A stretch of 64,000 nt of DNA from Aricia agestis (lineage: Eukaryota > Arthropoda > Insecta > Lepidoptera > Lycaenidae). The position numbers and the translations under genes were made by a program. The notes below the pieces were generated by a model, which searched no databases, was not told the origin of the DNA, and saw only the letters and a program-made list of their open reading frames with translations. Position 1 is the first letter of the stretch, and each line of letters begins with the position of its first letter. The stretch is from NCBI RefSeq assembly GCF_905147365.1, contig NC_056406.1:8720501-8784500 (forward strand), in the 5' to 3' direction. Below, one piece after another: positions 1 to 12,100 of the stretch.

Positions 1-150
1 ATAATTTTATAATAATATGTATAGCCATATTAGCCAGACGATGCCGTTGGTAAGTTACACGGTTTTTTTTAATATAATGGATAAAAAAATAGTAATTACT
101 ATACTCCACTCGGGCTAGCTTGTCGCTAGCGGTCGTTGACTCCCTGTCAA

Positions 151-237
151 AAACTTGTCATTTTCCATATAAAACCACAATAAACAATATCTGACACTTC
201 ATTGTCAATCGCGGTTTATATGGAAAATGACAAGTTT
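151..237. repeat. hairpin element
   Basis: Inverted arms of about 26 bases (AAACTTGTCATTTTCC and its inverse) separated by about 37 bases. The rest of 1-847 shows no gene I can support. Confidence 0.6.
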
Positions 238-847
238 ACCCACCCTTATGTTATAAAATGTTAGTTACCCACTTCATCCACTTAAGTTTTCAATTGTGAT
301 AAAAAAAAATGTGAAATGAAAAATCAAATGAATGAAATATTAGTTTATTTGATCATCATATTAAAGCTACTCCTATTTCGTCGTTATACTTTTCATCCCG
401 TCTTGTAGATCATACAATATCTTGTTTCTGTTTCTGTTGACAAAATTAAACATTATTAATAAAATACTTATAATGATATTAAAAACCCTTTTATAGATTT
501 TTTAAATAATAATATCTCTAGAGAGAGTCTAGACGCTTTACACCACGTCAGTCTGATCCCGCGGTAAGTAGGTAATTAAAGGACTTGTGTTATGGGTACC
601 GGAAATATTTAAGTATATATATATTATTACTCTTATACAATATACTATGCATAATGCATATTTTCTCATATCATATACATTATTTAATACACATCCATAA
701 GTCATGACCCTCTGGGAGATCGTAGACGGCACACTTTTTGTGTGATCGAGTCTGCGTCGCACATACAATCTGCATGGCACATACAATCTCCCTAAACATT
801 GTAAACAAGTTCCGTCGGCCAATAAGATTTTCTGTAGTATGAACTCT

Positions 848-3153
848 AAGGTACGCTCACGTTGTGACGGGGCGGAGCGCATTTGTCATTGTCATAAAAA
901 TGGCATGAAATAAAAAAATTAAAAAAAAAACTCCACAGCCGATCATATAACCTCCTCCTTTTTGGAAGTCGGTTAAAAATTCGGCCCGCCCCACAGTGGA
1001 TCGAAAATCGAGTTTCATAGACATAGGAACTTGAGTTTCCAGATGTCATTTCTTTAGGCTGAAATATGTTCTCCTAGTTGTTATTACAAAACAAAATGTA
1101 AAAAGTCTCATCTGTGTGTAATAATATAGGAGTTATAATTTTTTTAAGAAATTTTTGTATGGAGCCGACAGGAAAAATGAGCCTATCTCTGGAATCGCAT
1201 GATTGGCCGTTATATCCTCACACACTATTATAGTACTAATTATTACTCACATTTTGGCATATTTTGTATTACGGCACCATTTGCGATTTTTTTTCTAAAA
1301 TTCATCAAAATTAAAAATATTTATTCTATTTGTATTTGTTGCAAAAGTTTATGCTGTGGTTAAATGAGGTCTTTTTCATAATATTTTAATACCATAGGAC
1401 ATAATTGGCCAAGTGCGAGTCGGACTCGCGCACGAAAGGTTCCGTAACATTATAGAGCAAAATTAGGCCATAAATTGTGTTTTTTCTATGAGAGTCCCAC
1501 TTAATTTTGTATTTTAGTGTAATATTATAGTTAAATATTAAAGTACACATATAACTAAGGATTGTGTAAAAAATTCAAGAACCTATCTGTTGGCATTATA
1601 TCTAAGAGCAAAAAAGCCCAAAAAATCTCGTTTGTTGTATGGGAGCCTCCCTTAAATATTAATTTTATTTTGTTTTCAGGGTTCCGTAGTCAACAAGGAC
1701 AAGTTATAGTTTTGGTCTGTCCGTCCGTCTGTCCGGTCTGTCTGTCTGTCCGTCTGTCTGTCTGTCTATCCGCGGTTTTGCTCAGAGACTATAGCACCTA
1801 CAAAGCTGTAATGGGGGCTACTGTTTTTTTGCTCATTAGATGGCGCAACTGTCGACTAAGGTCCGAAGTATAGCTGTTAAAGTCGACTTTATAATAATCT
1901 AGAATCCTATTTATTGATTTAATTAAATTTAAATAATATCTCCTTTACTTTTGCTATTTTTTAATAACCATAAGGTTATTAAAAAAATTGCAAATAGCAA
2001 AAATATACATTTATTTTCTTAATTTCACTCTCAAATAATACTTTTTGGGATAATTTTACGAAGGAGATCGCTTTTTAACAGGTAAATTGCATAAATAATA
2101 ATTTATGTCACGAAAACCGCTAAAACTAGCACAAAATAGACGTTTTTGGACCTCGCGCGACACTCGCGCCTCTAGCGGAAAATTCACACGCGGTAGCCCC
2201 CATTTTGCGTGAATGCACATATTAATGATGCCAACAAAATGGTACCTACATGAAATCTTTAAAAAATATTTTTTTATTGTCTTTAACTTCCCTACACATC
2301 AAGCGGGCATGATATTTTTTTCGCGTCCACTCTATCGTATGGATAGGTTTTTTAAAAATATTATGAATATTCATAGATTTTTTCCGATTTAGAGATCCGT
2401 TTGTGAAATATTAAGTTTTAAAGTGGAAAAAAAAAGTAAAAGTCCTGTGTCCCTTCTACCAGCTAAACGGTTTATTTAAGAAAAAAAAGAAGTTCTAAGA
2501 AGACTTCATAAGTTATTGAGCAATAGTCGATCAACTAAAAAAAATGTATTCGGCGAAGTATAAAGGAACTTTTCGATCAAATTCCTTTGAAAGTAACTGA
2601 GATCATGTTTTTAGTATGTTATGATTGTACGTTCACTGACCGTATAAAAAATTGCGTGGCCCAACACACACTTGGCCGGTTTTTCAGTATTTGTTGTTGT
2701 AACGGAAATAGATATTACATAATCTGCGTCCTGCGAAAAGTTCAACTATCTAGCTATATTAACGTTCCTGAGTAACAGCCTGGAGACAGACAGACGGATA
2801 GACAACGAAGTCTCAGTCTCTTTAAATGATCAACAACACTGTACTTAGCTTTCTTAATCATCTACTCTTTGAGTGTAATATAGCTAGATACCTAGTTGAA
2901 ATTTTCGCAGGACGCAGATTATGTAATATCTATTTTCGCTACAACAAAAAATATAAAAATTTCTTTAAAAAATTATAACTCCCTTATTATTACACACAGC
3001 TGAGTCTTTTTACATTTTGTTATGTAATAACAACTAGGAGAACATATTTCAGCCCAAAAAAATTACACCTGGAAACTCAAGTTCCTATGTCTATGAAACT
3101 CGATTTTCGATCCACTGTGCGCCCCGTCCCATCACAATGTACGCGTACCTTTA
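848..3153. mobile_element. foldback element next to the 3' end of paralogue 1
   Basis: Left arm 848-1140 and right arm 2965-3153 are inverted copies; outer ends are AAGGTACGCTCACGTTGTGA and its diverged inverse ATGTACGCGTACCTT. The left arm has a 110-base insertion. The interior holds GGCCAAGTGCGAG-type repeat pieces. The right edge is only 29 bases from the last traced exon of paralogue 1. Confidence 0.65.
1408..1870 (+). repeat. GGCCAAGTGCGAGTCGG repeat copy
   Basis: Begins GGCCAAGTGCGAGTCGGAC, then GCGCACGAAAGGTTCCGTA, a region with TTGTATGGGAGCC, GGGTTCCGTAGTCAACAAGG and a (GTCT/GTCC)n tract. Part of a foldback element. Confidence 0.7.
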
Positions 3154-3181
3154 AAATACAAATAGTTGAGTGTTAGTTTAC

Positions 3182-6100
3182 CTTTTAGGATACGGCTCTT
3201 TCAGATGAAACGTCCTATAGTGTAGCTTCATGCTGCATTTTTGTGTGAAGCGTTTGTCGCATAGCGTACACTTGTAGGGCTTTTCGCCAGTGTGCACCTG
3301 AAACATTAAATACATGAACAAAATTAGTATATCTTAGTATCGTATGAATACTCCGTGCGCTCGTATGAACGTGTGCATATGCGTGCTTGTACCTGTGCGT
3401 GTACGTGTAGATGTGCGTGTGCGTGTGCATGTACGTGGAGATGCGTGTGCGTGTGCGATAACGTGTACGTGTAGATGAGCGTGTGCGTTTGCGTGTGCGT
3501 ATGCATGCTTGTACGTGTAAGTGTACATAATATGCGTATGCGAGCGAACTTATTATATGCGTTCTTGGGCGTCTGCGTAATGGGCTGCAACATCTAGTAA
3601 TATATTATTTAGGCCCTGTTTCACCACTTACTGATACCACATACGTCAGATAAGTTGAGAATGGCCTATCCGGCACTTATCAGTAAGTGGTGAAACAGGC
3701 CCTAAATTTTATTGACAGCTGACACGTTTACGCAGCGTTTTTAAAGATTTGCCCGTATTAATAAACAAATCTTACCACACTATGAATCTTCAATGCGCCT
3801 CCCGAACTGAATTTCTTGCCGCAAATGTTGCAGTAGCACGCATTTTTCTTCTCGTGTGTGTTCATCAAATGGATTTTTAAATTCTTATACTAGAACAAAG
3901 AATAGTAGAACTTAATTCGCATTGATTTACCTATACCTACATTAAAATTTACTAGTTGAGAACCTTTTATTTTTCTGCCGGTTAAAATGTACCTAAACGT
4001 TGCTGATGATAAAACCGATATTATTTTTATCGCTTTATTTTAGACTAATAATAATTGCTTTTTCAGAAAAGTCCAAATGGCGTTCCTACGTAATTTGATC
4101 GCGTTTTATCAGTTTAAGAACAACGTCGATTTCTTCGATTCTACCATGTTAGATACTCATTCGACGTTATAAAAATATAAACTGGATGACGCCCGCAACT
4201 CAGTTGCGCCAAAATTCGTTTACCGCGCGGGATCCGTACATTTTTCCAGGATAAAAAGTATCCTATGTCCTTTCCCGGGACTCTAAGTTTTTTCATATCA
4301 AATTTCAGCAAAATCGGTTCAGCGCTGTGGGCATGAAGAGGTAACAGACAAACAGACAGACACACTTTTGTGTTAGTTAAAATATAAAATATATAAAAAA
4401 GGCTATTACGATGAATAAAAGAAACTGTTGCACCCGGCCGGGGTGGGTTCATAAAGGAAGTGTCAAGTTGAAGGAAGTCCGGTGTGGCAAGCCTTTCCGT
4501 GTTGCTAGATGACACGACCGGAAGACGTCTTGACGTAGGCTGGATTGCTTGTGTGTTTTGCCCGTTAAAAAGGGAGTAACCGTGTATGGTTATTCTAAAT
4601 CGCGGAATCGCGTACAATAATATTTAGTTAGTATCAGCGACAACATAACCCAATAGACGCCTAATGGGGAGAATGAGAGCCGTAAGGCTTCGGAGAGCCG
4701 TAAGTCCACGGAGAGCCTTAAGTTTACGGATAGGCTACGAAGAGCCGCAAGGCCAAGTCTTCTCGACCTGGCAAGGACGAGAGCAGGGGGTGCGATGAGG
4801 AGGGCTTCATACTGGTGGAGAGGAGGAAGAAGAAGCCCGCCGCCCGCAACCATCGGGGCACCGCGCCCTACGTCTGCGGAGCGAGGTCCCCGCGACGCCC
4901 CTGTACATATCTCGCCTGCACTAGTCCATGGAGGTCAGGGACGTCGTCAACTACATCAGTAAGAAGACATCCCTCCACTTGAGGGTCGAACGTCTGCAGT
5001 CTCGCCACAAGGTCAACTTCAGTTCCTTTGTGGTGAGAGTACCGACGCATCTTCTGTCGACCTTTGAAGCGGAGGAATTCTGGCCGACTGATGTGGTCTA
5101 CCGAAGGTTCCGGGGAAGACTCCGGAATGAAGCGCGCGTCACGTCGCCGATAACTCGTGATAAAGTGTAGTTATTAAGTGTATATAATTTATATGTATGT
5201 ATAATATTAAGGTATATATTGTATGGGCCTATGTAGCCTGCTATAAATAAATAAATAAATAATGTTTTGATTTCTCTCAACAAATTATTGTGTTAATGTG
5301 CTGAGTTAAGCGACGCGGGGGGAGAGGGAAGAAATGCATTACGATTGGCCAATTCAAATTCACGGCATGTCATAAATCAGAACTAGTGATGGGAAGTACG
5401 AGAAGCGCTTGTCAAAAGAAATTAAAAAAAACAGTACATATTTATATTTTATTTTAAAGTGTAGAATGAAGAAAAGACTTACTTCTCATCTGTCAAGCGC
5501 CCAAAATCGGCGTCTTAATACGACCTAATATAAATAAACAATATAAGCCAGCTTATATTGTTTCTCTCCTTGTTACACTTCTTACAACGTAAACAATAAA
5601 ACAGAGATGCAAATAAAAGCTGCCAACCTTTGTTTAGCATAAAAAAGGTTATTAATTGTGGCTAGCTTCTTATGATATACAAAAAAGTCTTCGGATTATA
5701 TTAAAAAAGTACCTATACTTACCTATATTTCAAAATATACTTTTTTTACAAATTATATATACTTTTTTAGGGTTCCGTACCCAAAGGGTAAAAACGAGAC
5801 CCTATTACTGAGACTTCGATGTCTGTCCGTCTGTCTGTCTGTCTCCAGGATGTAACTCAAGAACCACTATAGCTAGACTTCTGAAATTTTCACAGATTAT
5901 GTATTTCTGGTGCCGCTATAACAACAAATACTAAAAACTTAATAAAGTTAATATTTAAGGGGGGCTCCCATACAACAAACATTATTTTTATGGTCTTTTG
6001 GCTCGTAATCCAAAATGGCAACATTATAGACTATTGAAATTTTCACAAAATGCTCAATAATGTGTAATTTAATATTAAATAATAATACGTGGGAGAGCCA

Positions 6101-9100
6101 TGCTTCGGCACGAATGGGCCGGCTCGACCGGAGAAATACCACGTTCTCACAGAAAACCGGCGTGAAATAACACTTGCGCTGTGTTTCGCTGAGTGAGTGA
6201 GTTTACCGGAGGCCCAATCCCCTACCCTATTCCCTTCCCTTCCCTACCTTCCCCTATTCCCTGCCCTTCCCTACCCTCCCCTATTATCCTATTCCCTCTT
6301 AAAAGGCCGGCAACGCACTTGCAGCTCTTCTGATGCTGCGAGTGTCCATGGGCGACGGATGTCACCTATTGTGCTTAATAAAAAATAAAAATTAAAAAAT
6401 CACCCGATTTTGAAACATTTTTCATTGGTGCTCCGCTCCTTTAATTGGTCTTAGCGTGATAATATAACATAGGCTACATAGGATATATAATAAAGCCTTC
6501 CTTGATTAATACTGAAAAAAAAAATCAAATCGGTCCAGCAGTTTCTGAGATCAGCGCGTTCAAACAAACAAACACTTCAGCTTTATATTTATTATTAGTA
6601 TAGATTATTTGACTTGCTAATTCCGCCACATGATTTCTAAGTCACAATGAAATTGATGGAAATTTATTTCTAAAAATAGTTGTACGCCAATAAAACTGCT
6701 TGAAGTTTTAGTGACTAAAAATCTTTACTTGGTTACTTTCTATACGCTTTCAAGATAAGATTTCATGATTACTTCGCAACGCCGACAAAAAACAACGCTT
6801 TGTGATGGGTAGACAGTAGTAGTAGATGGATGGTTTATTCATATTTCTCTTACTAAAATTGGCAAAAACAGTGTTGCAACTGCAGAGCTCAGTAATCGTC
6901 GACCATTTTTATTGCTATAAATTATAATCATTAATCAGTTGTTTAACAACAGTTCAACTCAAAATGACTTGCATATCACGCTTTGTTTCGATTTTCGATT
7001 TAAAAAAATATACCTCTGAAAGATAGTTGGTATCACATACGACAGTATATATTAAGTCTATGGTATCACATCACTAGTGACGCGTGACGATAACGGAAGA
7101 AAGGATAAGCATTACTATTTACTAATTTGTATTTGATAGAAAGGGATATGACTTATGTCAAATGCTTTCGTCATGGATTCAGACCAGTGTAATTTGAGCT
7201 CTGAATAAATTGATTCTTGACAGTAAAAAAATATTTTGTATGAAACGTACTAGATGTACATGGGTCACGGATGTGGTCGATACTAAGACAGATTTCGCTG
7301 TCATTATCTAAAGTAAAACCTATAAGTCTTACATATTGTCTGAAAGTATTCGCCCTGCATTAGGCGTCTAGAGGCTTATGTGGTCGCTGGTTAGTATGGA
7401 AGTATGGATGTTGTTATGAAGATTTTCGAGTAGATACTTACCAATACAGTAGCACCGCACAGTTCGCAGACATGCTTCCTCTCTAGTTCAGGGTACGGAA
7501 TAAATTTATCGTTCGGATGTTCATTCTTGTAATGCTTCATGCAAGCCGCTTGTGAGTCAAACTGTTTTCCACACTAAAAATATCAAAATATAAAAAATCT
7601 ATGCCACCGAAGAAAATTATCCTAATATTATGATCGTCTATTATACTCATCAGAATCCTTACCTTTGGACAATCTGTGGGAATTTTTCTCTTAATTTTGC
7701 GTTCGGGTATTCTGAAATACAAATTATTTATGAAGTACAATTCATTTAATTTTTTTCGAGCTTATACGCGTTAAGGCAAATTACATAAAAAAATAACCCA
7801 GTTTATTATGCAATAAGCTGCGTATACATCAAACAAATACCCCACTAATAATAATTTTAATATTTAACAGCGAGTAACTACACAAGGTCTGCTAGTCTCT
7901 GTCCGGCATATTTAAAAAATACACATGATAGACAGACACGGCGGACCTCAAATAAGGACCCTATCTAATGCCGGCCGCAATGCGTTTTCCGTATTCGGAA
8001 TTCCATTAAACTGGCGCAAGCGTTCGTTACTTTTCACGCGCTAAGGCGCAGGCTTGCACTTGAAACGTACGTGCGGAATTCGTTCCGTTCGAAAAAAAAG
8101 CGAACGTGTGCGCCAGCCGCCAGTGAATGTATGTATTTACAATTTTACAAGTACTGATTCCACGCTTTCGGATTTCCGAATACTGACAACGAATTCGGAA
8201 ATCGAATACGGAAAACGTGTGTATGTGGCTGGCCTGAATATATTATTAATTTATTCCTTATTAGTAAGAGGATATACTTATAAGACAGATGGTTACTCAC
8301 ATAATATTACTATCAATATGTTTGGATGAGTGAAGTTTGTGTTCATGGTATGCATCCTCCGTCTCAAATTTGATGTCGCAGGTGGAACAATAAGTATTCA
8401 CATCCTTATTTGCGTTCGTTGTATCCTGAAACAATATTATTATAATTACTTAAAAACATATTTACGAAATACGAATTACGCAAAGTATAACGCTTCAAAG
8501 TTCGCTATCCTTGTCTGTCATAAGACTTTCAATGTGCTAGAGCAGGAGCTCACCAAATGGCGGACCGCGGTCCGCATCCGGACCGTCGACCCATTGTGTG
8601 CGGACCACCAACCAAGCATTTTCGAAGAAATGAATTTCGGTCTCGATTAACATCTCCAGGATTAAATTCCAATAGCTTGCACTAATTGCACTCCAAATAT
8701 CAGAGAGATAATTAGCTACAAAAAATGACACATTTCTCATTGATTTGTAAATTCCGTAATTGTGCGCTTTTATAATTCTGGGCGTCACGTTATCGTTGGG
8801 TACGTTAAATGCCCTCCGTCGTCCCCGCATTTTCCTCCACAAAAGTAACCATTTCCTTCCCCTGGTGGTCTTATCTAATCTGTGCCAAATTATATAAAAT
8901 CGATTCAGTCTTCAGCTTCTTAAAATGAGTATACCTCGGTTCCGATGGTCTTCGCTTCGGGGTGTTTCCTCAACTTGTGCTGTCTCATGCCCAACTCATT
9001 CACAAAGGAACGCCCGCACAAATTGCACAGATATTTACTCCTATGCGCTGTACGTATGTGGGTGTAGTAGGTCGACTGGTGTCTAAAACATATTTTTCCT

Positions 9101-12100
9101 TATGGCGTTCGCTGCGTTAAGCGTGCGCCCGGCGCGGCCACCCGCGAGGCGTGCTTGTTTCATATCATCCCATAGAGCAGCGCTGCGTTGAGCGGATCAG
9201 CCGTCGCACGATTACTATGGCGAGCGCACGGCCGCGCCAGGGCACACGCTCAACGCAGCGAACGCCCTTAGGGTGTTCAAATCTAAAACAACTCGTAACA
9301 AATTACCAGGAAATTGCTATAACTGTTTAGATAATGCTTAAGATTATCCTTGGGATGGTGTTTTAATTAAGTGCCGCACTCAGAGACGAATAAATTAATT
9401 ACATAACTGGACTTAGTAAATGAAGATTTTGACAGATAAGCAGTAATAAATCATACTTAAAAACCATACTTATGTACAGTACTCCCAAATTAATAATGCG
9501 CATGGAAATCTTCGCTAATTGTCGTAATCACGAAAACACCCGAATCTATGAAACGTAAGAGCCCCAAACAATGCACTTGCATTTTGCACCTTGTTCAAAG
9601 GAAATAGAAGTAAATATTATACAGCCGGTGGCTGTCCGCTGTCGCCGGTCCGTCAATAAGTGTTATAACCACAAAGTTAATATACCTAGCTTAATAGAGC
9701 AACAATCTCGAGCTGTCAAACGAAACTGGTTTCATCTGTGTGTAAAAATATGTGTACGTATACACTTACACAAGCATGATTGAACATGATTTCTATGAGA
9801 TTAAATTGTCAACGTGCGGCACGTGCCGACTGGACGTCAAAAAAAGAGTGCTGCTGTCATGTATCACACGTCCCTGTTTACCACGCAGTGTTACTGATAG
9901 TGACATCTCTCTTGCTCAGGCCTTTGTTTCTCTATTCTGTTAGGTATATTAACTTTATGGATATAACTCACCGGGAAGCAATCGCGGCGTTACCACGGTA
10001 ACGTCCAAGCAACGTCAGATGCCTCTACGTCGCTGCAAAGCGCTGTTTTTTTTTAAGTTAAGTTTAAAGGTTTGGCCTAAGCTTTAAACAGCGCTTGCAG
10101 CGACGTCTTCCGACGCTCGGGAAATACGACCGTTGCCGAAAAATTACGAAAATATCTATGCGTATTATCGCTTTAGGAGCACTGTATTAACATAATGTTT
10201 ATGGGATATGAGTGCAGCTTTCCATGCGAATTGCCTTACTGAATAGAAACAGACTCTGCATGTCGCGTACATGGTGGGGTGTCAGGTAGGTGCGAACATA
10301 TTAAACAATACTCACCATAATACATATATTATTATGTTTAGATTAACTTAATGGTATACATACCGAAATTCCTCATTACAATGATCACACTTTTTTATTT
10401 TTCCGTTGTGATAAGCATCATGTGCTAATAAGGTGGATCTGTAGAAAATGACAGAAGTTGAAATTGATTCCTAATTCAATAGACAATAATTAGAGAAACT
10501 GAAAATATATGAACTGATAAAAAGATCTTACTCTCGTGAACACACCAAGTTGCATCTGAGACATTCAAACTTGTTGTAATGAAATTTCAAATGGTTTCTG
10601 ATCTCAAAATTAACCCTAAAACGTTGCTTGCAAAAGCGACACTCATACGGATTATTCGCCTAAAATAAAGAACTGTAGTATATTAAAATAATAATAATAC
10701 ATTTTTTTGTTATTTTACATTAAGTGTAAGTTACATACATAAAAAACTGTGATCATTTTGTAATAATTATAATATTATAAAATTATATAAAGATCTATGC
10801 CATTTTATATAATATAAAGGTATACGTGGGAGAGTCATGCTTCGGCACGAATGGGCCGGCTCAACCGGAGAAATACCACGTTCTCACAGAAAACCGGCGT
10901 GAAATAGCGCTTGCGCTGTGTTTCGCCGAGTGAGTGAGTTTACCGGAGGCCCAATCCCCTACCCTATTCCCTTCCCTACCCTACCCTAATCCCTTCCCTA
11001 CCCTACCCTATTCCCTTCCCTTCCCTCCCCTATTATCCTACTCCCTCTTAAAAGGCCGGCAACGCACCTACAGCTCTTCTGATGCTGCAAGTGTCCATGG
11101 GCGACGGAAGTTGCATTCCCGTTTGTTTGCACCCTTATTTCATAAAAAAAAGGTATACTATGTATTAAAACTTACCTCAGTGTGCCATCTTAGGCGGTGC
11201 CTCATGTACATTTCATTGTTAGAAAAAAATATGAAACAATCTGTGCATTTATATTTTGCAGAGATATACTTATCACACTGTGATTTTGCACGAAAAGTCT
11301 GCAAAGATAATAAAAATAAATACAATTAGGGCAAAGTTACAACTTAAGTACTTAAGTGTCTATAGTCTGTCAAGAAAGTGAAGAAATTAAAAAGTGGCAA
11401 CATCGTAAAACTTTCAAATCAATCTAAGAAAAAAGGGATGACACTACAATGTTGCCACTTTTTAATTTCTTCACATTCTTGACGGACTATACAATATACA
11501 AGGTGTCTTAAAACTAAGTGATATGACTTTAAGGGGTGTATGTGTCCCTTTTATTATAATAATTACAGAATTCAGTGAAAATAGAAGCACTGAAAGACTT
11601 ACGTTTTCTTTTTTTAAAATTCAAGGCATTAAGACATTTCTCATACAAGTCAAAAACCAAAAGTTTTTACTTATTTTAGTAGCAAAAATGCAAAACTACT
11701 AACCTGCAATGATTCTTCTTCGGACATTGTTGTCATTTTCCAATTACCTTCTTTCAACAGCTCTCTTAGTTTCCAAGCACCCTTTTTATTTGATTTAGAT
11801 TTTGAAATATTACATTTTGTTCCCTTAAGTCGTCTAGCTTTGAATTTTTTCACAGTGACATCTTTGTTGTTATCGGCTACAATAAATACACCCTCATGGT
11901 TTATTTGATCTTTTGATTCAATATTTTCTGTGGAAATACTGTCAATTAACAGATGATCACTGTCCACACTGCCTAGAGAGTTTTCATCTTCTAGTGGTAG
12001 GGGAAATTCAATATTGTTTTCAGTTTTAATTAGCACTTCAGCTTTACAAAACACCTTCTCTGAATCAACTGAAACATGTTCTATAGTATGTGTTTCTTTT

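Noticed and set aside
3215..3593. His/Thr-rich open reading frames on the minus strand
   Set aside because: They are translations of the GTGTGC microsatellite; the real coding there is the finger exon 3182-3297.
8538..8870. Possible hAT-type element starting CAGGAGCTCACCAAATGG
   Set aside because: The GGACCGCGGTCCGCA core is suggestive, but no right end or duplication was identified.
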